Below the pieces are notes generated by a model. It was not told the origin of the DNA. It did no database searches and saw only the letters and a program-made list of their open reading frames with translations. Below are positions 7,075-15,414 of a stretch of 54,741 bases of DNA, piece by piece. The position numbers and the translations under genes were made by a program. The stretch covers positions 1 through 54,741 of the forward strand of contig JAGHTF010000067.1 of assembly GCA_018065485.1 (NCBI GenBank), given 5' to 3'. The DNA is from Candidatus Cryptobacteroides fimicaballi. Lineage in GTDB: Bacteria; Bacteroidota; Bacteroidia; Bacteroidales; UBA932. Positions within the stretch are counted from its first letter, which is position 1, and each line of letters starts with the position of its first letter.

Positions 7075-8331
7075 ATGAAAAGATTTTTGATGATGGCCGC
7101 AATGTTCGCGACCTTGAGCGCCACCCAGGCATTTGCTCAGAAAGCTTCGGAATTGAAATACTACGACGTAAGGGAACTGGGTTTGCCTCTTGTAAACCAG
7201 GGGTTCGACGACTGCGTTAGGACCGGCAGCGCCGCCAAGGACGCCAATGTGAAGACGGCTGTCGATTTGGACGTGAATATGCAGAAACCCGCCGACCCTG
7301 CAACAACGGCTCAGACTCCCCGGGCAAAAGTAAATGACGGATACTACACCCGCCTTTCTTCAAGGATAGAAGGGAAGGTGCGCCAGGCCGTATGGGATCT
7401 TGGCCAGAACAGCGCCGGCATAGCCCTCAGGTTCAGGACGAACTCCAAGGCCATAGGAGCGAAGTGGACTCTGCTCAACAACTTCAGGATGAACCATATG
7501 ACCCCTACCGGAATCTGCGGTTTCGACCTTTACGCCTTCGACGGTAAGCAGTGGCGCTTTGCAGGCACCGCCCAGCCCAACGGCAAGGAATCCATCAATG
7601 TTTTCCGCAGGAATATGGACGGGCAGATGCGCGATTACGTTATGTTCTTCCCTCTGTACGACGGAGTCATCGACCTCGCCCTTGGAGTTGAGGAAGGCGC
7701 AGTGATAGAGCAGCCCACCGTTCTTGGAAGCAACCCCTTCGGCGGAAAGAGCGAAAAACCGCTCGTTTTCTACGGCACCAGCATAACCCAGGGAGGATGC
7801 GCATCCCGTCCCGGAATGGTTTACACCAGCATCCTGTCCCGAATGCTCAAGCGTGAGTGCATAAATCTCGGGTTCAGCGGCAACGGCCGGATGGATATGA
7901 TTCTGGCCGAGGAGATGGCCCGCATCGACGCCGGCGCCTACATTATCGATTGCCTCGGAAACTGCACCGTAAAGACGGTGAGGGACAGCACCGAGTCCTT
8001 TATGAAGATTCTGTGGAAGGCTCATCCCGATGTTCCCATAATAATGCTGAGCAATTATCCCTACCAGTACCAGTGGCTCGACGAATACACCCGCAACGAC
8101 GTGAACGAGGAAGATGCCCTTTGGAAGGAACTTTATCACAAGCTCCGCGCCGAAGGCCTTAAGAACCTGCAGTACATCGAAATCGGGGGCACTCACAGCG
8201 CCATCGAACCTATGGAGGGAGCTGCAACCGGGCCCGACAACGATGCATCTGTGGACGGAACCCACCTTACCGACCTGGGATTCCTGCGTATGGCGGAGTA
8301 CCTTTATCCGTATATGAAGAAAATAAAATAG
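7075..8331 (+). CDS. Exported SGNH/GDSL-type hydrolase with GxDLY N-terminal domain
   Basis: The protein has 418 residues. MKRFLMMAAMFATLS followed by ATQAFAQ is a clear signal peptide, and the ATG at 7075 was preferred over a GTG at 7054 inside the glutaminase 3' end for that reason. The middle contains GFDLYAFDG, the signature of the GxDLY beta-sandwich that precedes Lipase_GDSL_3 domains. The SGNH catalytic blocks follow: VFYGTSIT (Ser), GFSGNGRMD (Gly and Asn), CLGNCT, and DGTHLTDLGF (Asp and His). The likely role is a periplasmic or secreted carbohydrate esterase; the substrate is not readable. It is the third gene of the YitT-glsA operon. Confidence 0.88.
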   Translation: MKRFLMMAAMFATLSATQAFAQKASELKYYDVRELGLPLVNQGFDDCVRTGSAAKDANVKTAVDLDVNMQKPADPATTAQTPRAKVNDGYYTRLSSRIEGKVRQAVWDLGQNSAGIALRFRTNSKAIGAKWTLLNNFRMNHMTPTGICGFDLYAFDGKQWRFAGTAQPNGKESINVFRRNMDGQMRDYVMFFPLYDGVIDLALGVEEGAVIEQPTVLGSNPFGGKSEKPLVFYGTSITQGGCASRPGMVYTSILSRMLKRECINLGFSGNGRMDMILAEEMARIDAGAYIIDCLGNCTVKTVRDSTESFMKILWKAHPDVPIIMLSNYPYQYQWLDEYTRNDVNEEDALWKELYHKLRAEGLKNLQYIEIGGTHSAIEPMEGAATGPDNDASVDGTHLTDLGFLRMAEYLYPYMKKIK

Positions 8332-8341
8332 CGTAAGGCTT

Positions 8342-8821
8342 ATGATGCGGGAGGCTTTTGTTGAGCAGAGAAGGGCTTCGGCTATGGAAATTTTCCGCCG
8401 TGGGTACAATTGCTGTCAGGCAGTGCTGATGGCTTTCGAAGACATAACCGGACTCGACAGCGGTTCGCTTGTGAAGATCGGATCCGGACTCGGAGGCGGC
8501 GTTGCGCGGATGAGGGACGTGTGCGGAACGGTAAGCGGGATGGCTATCGTATGCGGGTTCATCTGCCCATCCGACGACCCTCAGAATCAGTCCAAACGCA
8601 AGGCCTGCTACGAGCTGGTGCAGCGGTTGGCAGGGGAGTTCCGCGAGCTTAACGGCAGTGTGGTGTGCCGCGAACTTCTGGGTCTCGAAAGCGGCGACTG
8701 GCAGAAGCCGGAACCGTCGGTACGGAGTGCACGATTTTACAAAAAACGGCCCTGCGAGCAGCTGGTGGGCGATTCCGCCGCAATAATCGCAGGGTATCTG
8801 TACGATAGAAAAGAAGCCTGA
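8342..8821 (+). CDS. C_GCAxxG_C_C family (putative redox-active) protein
   Basis: This cytoplasmic protein of 159 residues carries the family's cysteine pattern: YNCCQAVL (C24, C25), GLGGGVARMRDVCGTVSG (C61), IVCGFIC (C71, C75), then C89, C109 in VVCRELLG and C138. These proteins are thought to be redox-active or metal-binding, but the family has no proven reaction. Here the usual Ala after CG is Thr. A tandem ATG (8342/8345) leaves the start uncertain by one codon. It closes the plus-strand operon and meets the minus-strand nucleoside-recognition gene with one base between the stop codons. Confidence 0.85.
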   Translation: MMREAFVEQRRASAMEIFRRGYNCCQAVLMAFEDITGLDSGSLVKIGSGLGGGVARMRDVCGTVSGMAIVCGFICPSDDPQNQSKRKACYELVQRLAGEFRELNGSVVCRELLGLESGDWQKPEPSVRSARFYKKRPCEQLVGDSAAIIAGYLYDRKEA

Positions 8822-8822
8822 T

Positions 8823-9746
8823 TCATTCCTTCCGGAGCAGTATCTCCAGCCTCGTTCCCCATACCAGAACGATGGCTGCAGCCAGCCGTATTGTGAGCAT
8901 TATCCACCAGATTCCGCCTAAGGCCGACATTATCGTTAGGTCTTCGACGTTGCTGTGGTTTATGCAGATGTGAGTGTCCAGCAGTTTGACGTCGCGCTTC
9001 GAGAGTGTGCCGCGTCCTATTTCGTCGAGCATCACGGCCGCACCGTATCCAAGTCCCACAAAGTTGGCCACCAGCCACAGGAAAGCCGTGTTTTCGGGAA
9101 GGCCGAGCACCCTCATAATGGGCTTGAGCAGCCGGGCGATAAAGTCCATAATCCCGAACTCCGACAATATGCGCTGAAGAATGTTTAGGGAGAAAATGAT
9201 TACGGTCATAAGGGCAACCAGCTTGAGGGTGGAAATGAGCCATTCAAGGAGAGTCTGCCCCAACGGCATTGTCCACTTCTGAGCTGCGGCATCGGTCAGA
9301 TGTTCGCTGGAGCCGGGCAGCACAAGGTTGAGGATGAAACCGAGAATCAGCGCCGAGAGTGTTCTGATGATAACCATTCTTACTGCGGATGCCCCGGTCT
9401 TCTTGAGTATCGCCGTCTCCAGGACCATAGTGTGAGAGCACAGAACCATCGTAGCTATTATGGTAGTCGCGCGCCAGTCCAGGCCGATGGAGGTTATGAC
9501 GGCAATGGCAGAATAGACATTCACGAAGTACCCGGAAAGATAGGCCAGCGCGGCGGAACCGGGAAGTCCGAAGTATTTGAATACGGGGCCGATGAAATCG
9601 GATATCCAGGGGAGGATGTTGAGATATTTCAGCAGCATCATTGCAAAGGATATCCCTACGGTAATCTTGATCATCCAGATGCATATCCTGATGGTCCCGG
9701 GCATTACGTCCCTTATAGACCCGACTATTCTCTGCCTTGTATTCAT
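8823..9746 (-). CDS. Nucleoside-recognition (Gate) domain membrane protein
   Basis: This polytopic protein of about 307 residues has two related halves, each with a Gate-like module: LKYLNILPWISDFIGP/GLPG in the first, LLKPIMRVLGLPE in the second. The same architecture is found in SpmA/SpmB-type and other nucleoside-recognition proteins, which are presumed transporters. The start is ATG at 9746; the frame stays open 52 codons further up but adds no conserved sequence and would cover the promoter. A minus-strand promoter (9764-9795) and the palindromic repeat (9849-9886) lie upstream. Confidence 0.83.
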   Translation of the reverse strand: MNTRQRIVGSIRDVMPGTIRICIWMIKITVGISFAMMLLKYLNILPWISDFIGPVFKYFGLPGSAALAYLSGYFVNVYSAIAVITSIGLDWRATTIIATMVLCSHTMVLETAILKKTGASAVRMVIIRTLSALILGFILNLVLPGSSEHLTDAAAQKWTMPLGQTLLEWLISTLKLVALMTVIIFSLNILQRILSEFGIMDFIARLLKPIMRVLGLPENTAFLWLVANFVGLGYGAAVMLDEIGRGTLSKRDVKLLDTHICINHSNVEDLTIMSALGGIWWIMLTIRLAAAIVLVWGTRLEILLRKE

Positions 9747-9763
9747 ATACGCAAAATAGCACC

Positions 9764-9795
9764 CAAAGTTAATTCCCATCGTTGAAAAACGCAAG
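9764..9795 (-). promoter_or_regulatory. Minus-strand promoter of the nucleoside-recognition gene
   Basis: On the minus strand CTTG (9795-9792) and TAACTTTG (9771-9764) are spaced by 20 bases. The predicted RNA leader is short, about 10-14 bases. Confidence 0.65.
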
Positions 9796-9848
9796 ACATC
9801 TCCGCCCTTTTCCGAAAGGCACCCATTCAATCGCGCAGACATATGAAT

Positions 9849-9886
9849 GTTCCGCAAAACGCGAGTCACTCGCGTTTTGCGCAAGG
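9849..9886. repeat. Palindromic intergenic element, copy 1
   Basis: The core 9853-9881 is a perfect inverted repeat of 14-base arms around one C (centre GAGTCACTC). The 38-base stretch 9849-9886 is identical at 32 of 38 positions to 31777-31814. This copy lies in the divergent space between the nucleoside-recognition gene and the SIMPL gene, and no T-run follows it, so a simple terminator is unlikely. It could be an operator, a REP-like element or a structured RNA. Confidence 0.75.
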
Positions 9887-9968
9887 TTTCATCCGCCCAC
9901 ATCGATGAATCCGAAGCATAATCGTGGCATAAAATGTGATTAAGGAGGGTGGAACAAAAATAAAAATA

Positions 9969-10670
9969 ATGAAAGCAGGAATCCTTTATATGGCCGCCAT
10001 TCTGGGAATGGTGGTCTCTTTCGGGGCCTCGGCTCAGGTTACAGGAGAGACATTCGACAGTTATATTGAAATTTCGGGATACGCCGAACAGGAAGTGGCC
10101 CCTGACGTGTTTTATTTACGCATAGTGATTGACGAGCAGGACGGCAAGGGCAGGTTCTCTCTTGAAAATCAGGAGAAGGAGATGATCAAGGCGCTTCGCG
10201 GTTTGGGCATCGATACCGACGGCAGGCTCACACGGCTTTCCCTCTCCAGCAGATACTACAAAAGAAAGAACAATCTGGCAACGGGTACGTATCAGCTGAA
10301 ACTCAACGGACCGGAACTGGTGTCGAAAGCTTTGGGCGTTCTGGACAATCTCGGAATTTCCGACGTTGCTTTCACGAAAGCCGAATACAGCGGAATAGAC
10401 AGTTTAAGGAATGAAGTAAGCTGCCGGGCGGTCAGGAATGCGAGGGATAAGGCCAAGTCAATGGCGGAAGCGGTTGGCCAGAATATCGGCAGATGTTTCT
10501 ATATGTATGTCGGACATAGTGGCAATGCCATACTCTACGCGCAGCCCAGAATGACCAAGTCTATGACGATGGACGCATCCAACGGATTTGGAATGGAGGA
10601 GGAAGAAATCATCGATTTCAACAATATCAAGGTATCGGCCAACGTAAACGCCAAGTTCGTCCTTGAGTGA
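9969..10670 (+). CDS. Exported SIMPL-domain (DUF541) protein
   Basis: The protein has 233 residues with a signal peptide (cleavage near GASAQ) followed by a SIMPL domain: EISGYAEQEVAPD, an IVIDEQ strand, and the C-terminal helix NARDKAKSMAEAVGQ with the closing strand VSANVNAKFVL. The family is periplasmic or outer-membrane associated and has no agreed biochemical role. The start is ATG at 9969. No convincing promoter was found, only an A-rich segment before the ATG. A strong terminator follows. Confidence 0.88.
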   Translation: MKAGILYMAAILGMVVSFGASAQVTGETFDSYIEISGYAEQEVAPDVFYLRIVIDEQDGKGRFSLENQEKEMIKALRGLGIDTDGRLTRLSLSSRYYKRKNNLATGTYQLKLNGPELVSKALGVLDNLGISDVAFTKAEYSGIDSLRNEVSCRAVRNARDKAKSMAEAVGQNIGRCFYMYVGHSGNAILYAQPRMTKSMTMDASNGFGMEEEEIIDFNNIKVSANVNAKFVLE

Positions 10671-10684
10671 CTTTACGGATGAGT

Positions 10685-10721
10685 AAAGCCGGTCGGAAAA
10701 CAAATTCCGGCCGGCTTTTTT
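10685..10721 (+). terminator. Rho-independent terminator after the SIMPL gene
   Basis: The stem AAGCCGGTCGGAA / TTCCGGCCGGCTT (one G-U pair) with a short A-rich loop is followed by six T residues. It also insulates against the convergent GGGtGRT gene. Confidence 0.88.
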
Positions 10722-10746
10722 ATAGGTTGTTATGTAAACTCCTGAT

Positions 10747-11742
10747 TTACATAGCCTGAGCAACTGCAACTGCGACAGCTACGGTTGCGCCGACCATAGG
10801 GTTGTTTCCCATTCCCATGAAGCCCATCATCTCAACGTGGGCAGGAACAGAAGATGAGCCTGCGAACTGAGCGTCAGAATGCATGCGGCCGAGGGTGTCG
10901 GTCATACCGTAGGATGCGGGACCTGCAGCCATGTTGTCCGGGTGAAGCGTACGTCCGGTACCGCCACCTGATGCAACAGAGAAGTAAGGCTTGCCTGCAA
11001 GCACGCGCTCCTTCTTGTATGTTCCTGCAACGGGGTGCTGGAAGCGTGTGGGGTTGGTTGAGTTTCCGGTAATTGAAACGTCAACGCCTTCCTTCCACAT
11101 AATGGCAACGCCTTCGCGAACGTCGTCGGAACCGTAGCAGCGCACACCGCCGCGTACGCCGTCGGAGTATTTGGTCTCGGAGAGAACCTTAACCTCGCCG
11201 GTGTAGTAGTCGAACTGAGTCTGCACATATGTGAAACCGTTGATGCGGCTGATAATCTTTGCGGCATCCTTTCCAAGTCCGTTAAGGATAACGCGGAGAG
11301 GCTTCTGGCGTACTTTGTTTGCCATTTCGGCAATCTTGATAGCGCCCTCTGCGGCAGCATATGATTCGTGTCCTGCGAGGAAGGCGAAGCACTCGGTCTC
11401 TTCGCGCAGAAGTCTTGCCGCGAGGTTTCCGTGTCCCAGACCAACCTTGCGGTCGTCTGCTACGGAACCGGGAATGCAGAATGCCTGAAGGCCTTCGCCG
11501 ATAGCCTCGGCTGCCTCAGCTGCACTCTTTACACCCTTCTTGATAGCGATGGCTGCACCAACTACATAAGCCCACTTTGCATTTTCAAAGCAGATTTTCT
11601 GTGTTTCTTCGCACATCTTGTAAGGATCGAGACCCTTGGCGTCGCAGATTGCCTTGGCCTCGTCGATGTCCTTGATACCATATTTGTTGAGAGCTGCATT
11701 GATCTGATCAATACGACGCTCGTAGCTTTCGAAAAGTGCCAT
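10747..11742 (-). CDS. GGGtGRT family protein
   Basis: The 331-residue protein carries the family-defining motif GGGTGRT (in SVASGGGTGRTLHPDN) and other conserved blocks such as GLGHGNLAARLL and SVPAHVEMMGFMGMGNNPMVGA. There is no signal peptide, so it is cytoplasmic. The family has no demonstrated function as far as I know. It is translated six bases after the NifU-like scaffold gene, an arrangement consistent with joint work in Fe-S or other metal-cofactor chemistry; this is inference from context. Confidence 0.9.
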   Translation of the reverse strand: MALFESYERRIDQINAALNKYGIKDIDEAKAICDAKGLDPYKMCEETQKICFENAKWAYVVGAAIAIKKGVKSAAEAAEAIGEGLQAFCIPGSVADDRKVGLGHGNLAARLLREETECFAFLAGHESYAAAEGAIKIAEMANKVRQKPLRVILNGLGKDAAKIISRINGFTYVQTQFDYYTGEVKVLSETKYSDGVRGGVRCYGSDDVREGVAIMWKEGVDVSITGNSTNPTRFQHPVAGTYKKERVLAGKPYFSVASGGGTGRTLHPDNMAAGPASYGMTDTLGRMHSDAQFAGSSSVPAHVEMMGFMGMGNNPMVGATVAVAVAVAQAM

Positions 11743-11748
11743 AGTCTC

Positions 11749-12441
11749 TTACTCTTTACGGGGGTCAATATATTTAACTGCATCCTTGAAGCGGCCGTAG
11801 GTGCCTTTTGCCTTCTCAATGGCCTCGGGACCGGTAGCTCCACCCTTGAGGGCATCCATAAGCTTGCCGAGGTTTACGAATTCGTAGCCTATAACCTCAT
11901 TGTTGGCGTCGAGAGCCATCTTGGTGCAATAACCTTCTGTCATTTCGAGATAACGGGAACCCTTTGCCTTGGTTCCGTACATTGTACCTAACTGGCTGCG
12001 GAGGTTCTTTCCCAGATCCTCGAGTGAGCCGCCGATGGGGAGGCCGCCCTCAGAGAAAGCAGACTGGGTACGTCCGTAAACAATCTGAAGGAAAAGTTCG
12101 CGCATAGCTGTGTTGATGGCATCGCATACGAGGTCTGTGTTGAGGGCTTCGAGGAGGGTCTTGCCGGGAAGAATCTCGGAAGCCATAGCTGCAGAATGAG
12201 TCATACCTGAGCATCCGAGTGTCTCTACAAGGGCTTCCTCAATAATGCCGTCCTTGACATTGAGGGTAAGTTTGCAGCAACCCTGCTGAGGAGCACACCA
12301 GCCGATACCGTGGGTAAGACCGGAGATGTCCTTGATTTCTTTTGCATGCACCCATTTGCCTTCTTCAGGAATAGGTGCATTGGCGTGATTTGCGCCTTTG
12401 GTTACGCAGCACATCTGCTGCACTTCTTTTGTGTAAATCAT
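11749..12441 (-). CDS. Iron-sulfur cluster assembly scaffold-like protein (NifU N-terminal-like)
   Basis: This 230-residue cytoplasmic protein has a NifU/IscU-like core with cysteines at conserved-looking places: GWCAPQQGCCK, LGCSGMTHSAA, LVCDAINTA, and a later YCTK. In NifU-type scaffolds such cysteines hold nascent Fe-S clusters. The long C-terminal extension is characteristic of the version paired with GGGtGRT. ATG at 12441 is used; an internal ATG nine codons on is possible. It is the first gene of the two-gene operon. Confidence 0.85.
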   Translation of the reverse strand: MIYTKEVQQMCCVTKGANHANAPIPEEGKWVHAKEIKDISGLTHGIGWCAPQQGCCKLTLNVKDGIIEEALVETLGCSGMTHSAAMASEILPGKTLLEALNTDLVCDAINTAMRELFLQIVYGRTQSAFSEGGLPIGGSLEDLGKNLRSQLGTMYGTKAKGSRYLEMTEGYCTKMALDANNEVIGYEFVNLGKLMDALKGGATGPEAIEKAKGTYGRFKDAVKYIDPRKE

Positions 12442-12504
12442 ATCCGATATAAAAAATAATGAATCTGTCGATTTGTTGAATCTTACAAAATTAAGAAAAA
12501 TTTA

Positions 12505-12512
12505 TAAATTTG
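12505..12512 (+). promoter_or_regulatory. -7 box upstream of the TSCPD-domain gene
   Basis: TAAATTTG, 24 bases before the ATG, matches the -7 consensus. TTG at 12476-12478 is 26 bases away, so the -33 element is not convincing. Confidence 0.5.
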
Positions 12513-12536
12513 CCTTCAGATAAGTAAAGAAAGAAT

Positions 12537-12956
12537 ATGAAGAACAGAATTTTGATGTTTTCCACTTTGTGTGCCGCAGTGCTTTTCTGCGCCGGTAACG
12601 TTGCAACTGCAAAGTCCTCTTTTTCCGATGCTCCTGCCGGGGTTGCCCAGCAGTCTGCAGGCAACTCCGCAATAGCGGTGCTGGAAGACAAGACTGCGCA
12701 GGACGGCACCCGTACAATCAAAGCCAAGCCTTACGGTATCTGTCCCAGGCAGATAAACGTTTCTGTCCGGAAAGATGTAATCGTTAAGGTCGAATTCGTA
12801 GGCGGATGCCCCGGCAATACAAAGGCCGTTTCTACGCTGGTGCAGGGAATGAAGGTCAAGGATGCCATAGGCAAGCTCGAGGGTATCGATTGCGGCGGAA
12901 AGGGAACCAGCTGTCCGGACCGGCTCTCGTCCGTCCTGAAACTTTTCCTTAAATAA
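12537..12956 (+). CDS. TSCPD-domain protein with an apparent signal peptide
   Basis: Residues about 58-139 match the small TSCPD family (TIGR03905-like): GICPRQI (C69), GGCPGN (C91), the GMKVKDAIGKLEGI helix, CGGKGTSCPD (C119, C126). That domain is usually a stand-alone cytoplasmic protein of about 80 residues. Here it is preceded by MKNRILMFSTLCAAVLFCAG and a VATA cleavage-like site (about residue 25), then a 30-residue linker, so the product may be periplasmic. The four cysteines suggest a metal or disulfide site. The function of the family is unknown. It is divergent from the NifU-like gene and convergent with the lactonase gene (4 bases between stops). Confidence 0.85.
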   Translation: MKNRILMFSTLCAAVLFCAGNVATAKSSFSDAPAGVAQQSAGNSAIAVLEDKTAQDGTRTIKAKPYGICPRQINVSVRKDVIVKVEFVGGCPGNTKAVSTLVQGMKVKDAIGKLEGIDCGGKGTSCPDRLSSVLKLFLK

Positions 12957-12960
12957 GTCT

Positions 12961-14043
12961 TTACTGCAGATACAGTTGAATGCATACCGGGGAGGGCACA
13001 CAAACAGCCTTCCCCGTATTCGTAAGTTCGCCGGTGCGCGGGTTCACCGAATATACCTCGATCCGGTTGTCGTCCCTGCACGCGCACAGGAGCAGTTTCC
13101 CGTCGGGGGTGAGCGCAAAGTTGCGCGGATGCCTGCCGGTGGGGAAGTATCCCTTGCGGGTGAGTTTTCCGCTGAGAGGGTCGCGCTCGAACAGCGCAAT
13201 ACCATCGGCCTTAAGCCTGTGACTGGTATAGACGAAGCGGCCGTCGGGGCTGATATGGATGTCGGCGCTGCCGTGGCCCTGCCCGTCGTAGGCGAGTTGC
13301 GTCTCAATATGGGTAAGTTCCCCGTCGCTGTAGGCAAAACAGCTGATGCAGTCGCCCTTTTCCGAAATCAGATATGCGAACCGTCCGTCGGGCGAGAATG
13401 TCAGGTGCCTGGGCCCCGGATGAACCTCGGGATCGAAGCTGTATGCGGTGCAGAAGTCTGCAGGGGCCTTGCCACCGAGGGTCGCACGGTAGATTTTGTC
13501 GGCTCCCAGGTCGGTTATGAAAACGTACTTCCCGTCCGGGGAAACTGCAGCGCAGTGAATTCTGGATATGTTTTCCACGCTCTCCCGCTGAGGATCGAAC
13601 TGCCCGGTGCGCTCTCCTGCGGAACCATCGGCAAGGACAGGGAAAACCGAGAGAGTCCCTCCTCCGTAGTCGGAGGTGAGAACATTTCCGCCGGCAATCA
13701 CAATGTTGCAGGGCGAGCCGCCGGTGCCTTTTTGAAAGTTGAGGTTCTCAATGCTACGGGCGCCGAGCAGGAAGGAATAAACCCCCTGGCTGCCGTTCTC
13801 GTATTCGCTCACTGCGTAGGCAAAGCGGTGGTCGGCCGACGGAACTATGAACGACGGGTTGCCGGCTTTGGCGCTGTCCAGAACGGCGTGCTGTGCGGTG
13901 GAAGAATCGAAATCATAGAGGTAAACTCCATAGCTGCCGTTGTTTGTATATGTGCCGACCAGCATTTTAAGGCTGTCCCCGGCATTTTCCGTGCAGGCGG
14001 TGCAGGCTGCAATGACGGAAATCAGAAAAAGTAATGTTCTCAT
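12961..14043 (-). CDS. Lactonase-family (seven-bladed propeller) lipoprotein
   Basis: The 360-residue protein resembles the 6-phosphogluconolactonase (YbhE/Pgl)-like propeller family: LVGTYTNNGSYGVYLYDFD at the start, repeated SPDGKYVFITDLG / SPDGRFAYLISEKG / SPDGRFVYTSHR / TPDGKLLLCACR blades, and GRHPRNFALTPDG. An N-terminal hydrophobic stretch with IAAC (Cys14) points to lipid anchoring, so a cytosolic pentose-phosphate role is less likely than a periplasmic one. Start ATG 14043 was chosen over an upstream frame extension because it begins the signal sequence. Only a weak promoter is visible. Confidence 0.85.
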   Translation of the reverse strand: MRTLLFLISVIAACTACTENAGDSLKMLVGTYTNNGSYGVYLYDFDSSTAQHAVLDSAKAGNPSFIVPSADHRFAYAVSEYENGSQGVYSFLLGARSIENLNFQKGTGGSPCNIVIAGGNVLTSDYGGGTLSVFPVLADGSAGERTGQFDPQRESVENISRIHCAAVSPDGKYVFITDLGADKIYRATLGGKAPADFCTAYSFDPEVHPGPRHLTFSPDGRFAYLISEKGDCISCFAYSDGELTHIETQLAYDGQGHGSADIHISPDGRFVYTSHRLKADGIALFERDPLSGKLTRKGYFPTGRHPRNFALTPDGKLLLCACRDDNRIEVYSVNPRTGELTNTGKAVCVPSPVCIQLYLQ

Positions 14044-14083
14044 AACGGTTAAAGGTAAGGAAAAATTTACTAAAAGCGAGACA

Positions 14084-14115
14084 TTTGGCAATTTTCAAGC
14101 GAATTGTTAAATTTG
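14084..14115 (+). promoter_or_regulatory. Promoter of the first deoxynucleoside kinase
   Basis: TTTG (14084-14087) and TAAATTTG (14108-14115) are separated by 20 bases, with the ATG 19 bases after the -7 box. Confidence 0.75.
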
Positions 14116-14133
14116 TGGTGAACAAGGAACGAT

Positions 14134-14748
14134 ATGCACATAGGAATTGCAGGGAATATAGGGTGCGGCAAGACCACCCTCACAAAAATGCTGGCAACAC
14201 ATTACGGCTGGACCCCGAAGTTCGAGTCCGTAACGTACAATCCATATCTGGAGGATTATTATAAAGACATCCCCCGCTGGTCATACAATCTGGAAACATA
14301 CTTTCTGGCACAACGCTTCAAAGACGTGCTGGAAATATCCAGAGCCACGGATGTCATTGTTCAGGACCGTACAATCCTGGAAGGTGTACACATATTTGTA
14401 CGCAATAACCTCGAATTGGGAAACCTGTCGAAAAGAGACTACGACACCTATATGCAGTTGTTCGAGTCTATGATGGCAACCGTAAAGCTCCCGGATCTGC
14501 TCATTTATCTCAAGTGCAGCATCCCGCACCTGGTGGCGAATATCCAGAAGCGCGGCCGCGACTACGAGCAGAGCATCAGCCTGGAGTACCTGGGAGGGCT
14601 CAACGACCGTTATGAGGAATGGATATCAGCTTACAACGGCCCGCTTCTGATACTGGATGCGGACGAACTGGACTTCCAGAACAGACCCGAGGATTTCGCC
14701 CTCATTACAGATAGGATAGACGCCCAGCTCTTCGGTTTGTTTAAATGA
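14134..14748 (+). CDS. Deoxynucleoside kinase, copy 1
   Basis: The enzyme phosphorylates deoxynucleosides for dNTP salvage. The 204 residues show the dNK fold signatures: P-loop GNIGCGKTT (7-15), ESVTYNPYL for the sugar/base pocket, QDRTILEG as the catalytic DR motif, and the LID-type KRGRDYEQSI. The family member (dAK, dGK or dCK) cannot be told by eye. It is followed after 38 bases by a paralogue with roughly 60% identical residues; tandem dAK/dGK pairs that form heterodimers are known in Lactobacillus, so a complex is plausible. Promoter at 14084-14115. Confidence 0.9.
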   Translation: MHIGIAGNIGCGKTTLTKMLATHYGWTPKFESVTYNPYLEDYYKDIPRWSYNLETYFLAQRFKDVLEISRATDVIVQDRTILEGVHIFVRNNLELGNLSKRDYDTYMQLFESMMATVKLPDLLIYLKCSIPHLVANIQKRGRDYEQSISLEYLGGLNDRYEEWISAYNGPLLILDADELDFQNRPEDFALITDRIDAQLFGLFK

Positions 14749-14766
14749 TATAATTATTTAACTTTG
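14736..14766 (+). promoter_or_regulatory. Internal promoter for the second deoxynucleoside kinase
   Basis: TTTG (14736-14739, inside the 3' end of copy 1) and TAACTTTG (14759-14766) have 19-base spacing, so copy 2 can be expressed independently. The ATG lies 20 bases downstream. Confidence 0.7.
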
Positions 14767-14786
14767 TGATTGTTATTGAATAGATT

Positions 14787-15407
14787 ATGCACATTGCAAT
14801 AGCCGGAAACATAGGCAGTGGAAAGACCACGCTCACCAAGATGCTCGCCGCCCATTATGGTTGGATTCCCAAGTACGAGTCGGTTGACTACAACCCATAT
14901 CTCACTGATTTTTATGAAGATATGGCCCGATGGTCTTTCAATCTTCAGATATACTTCCTGAACAAGCGTTTCAAAGACGTAGTGGATATCTCCAGAACGG
15001 ACGACATCATCGTCCAGGACCGGACCATCTTCGAAGACGCTTGCATTTTCGCCCCCAATCTGCACGATATGGGGCTTATGAGTTCTCGTGACTTCGAAAA
15101 CTATAAAGACCTTTTCGACCTTATGATGTCGCTTGTAGGCAAGCCCGACCTGCTTATCTATCTGCGTTCGTCTATCCCCAACCTGGTTTCTCAGATTCAG
15201 AAACGCGGCAGGGAATACGAGAAAGGCATCCGCATAGACTATCTTACAGGCCTCAACGAAAAATACGAGAACTGGATTAAGGATTACGATGGAAATCTGC
15301 TCGTCATCGATGCAGACAATATAAAGTTCGGAAACCGGCCCGAGGACTTCGAGCAAATCACCAATATGCTCGATGCGCGTCTCTTTGGCCTGTTCCCTCC
15401 AAAATAG
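14787..15407 (+). CDS. Deoxynucleoside kinase, copy 2
   Basis: This 206-residue paralogue of the preceding gene has the same motifs: GNIGSGKTT (7-15), YESVDYNPYL, QDRTIFED, and QKRGREYEKGI. Differences cluster around the catalytic DR region (copy 1 ILEGVHIF, copy 2 IFEDACIF) and the following loop, where substrate choice is made in this family, which suggests divergent base specificity. It has its own promoter and is followed seven bases later by the acyl-CoA synthetase. Confidence 0.9.
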   Translation: MHIAIAGNIGSGKTTLTKMLAAHYGWIPKYESVDYNPYLTDFYEDMARWSFNLQIYFLNKRFKDVVDISRTDDIIVQDRTIFEDACIFAPNLHDMGLMSSRDFENYKDLFDLMMSLVGKPDLLIYLRSSIPNLVSQIQKRGREYEKGIRIDYLTGLNEKYENWIKDYDGNLLVIDADNIKFGNRPEDFEQITNMLDARLFGLFPPK

Positions 15408-15414
15408 CAGCATT

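Noticed and set aside
9853..9881. Palindrome as a Rho-independent terminator
   Set aside because: No T-run follows on either strand and it lies between divergent, not convergent, genes.
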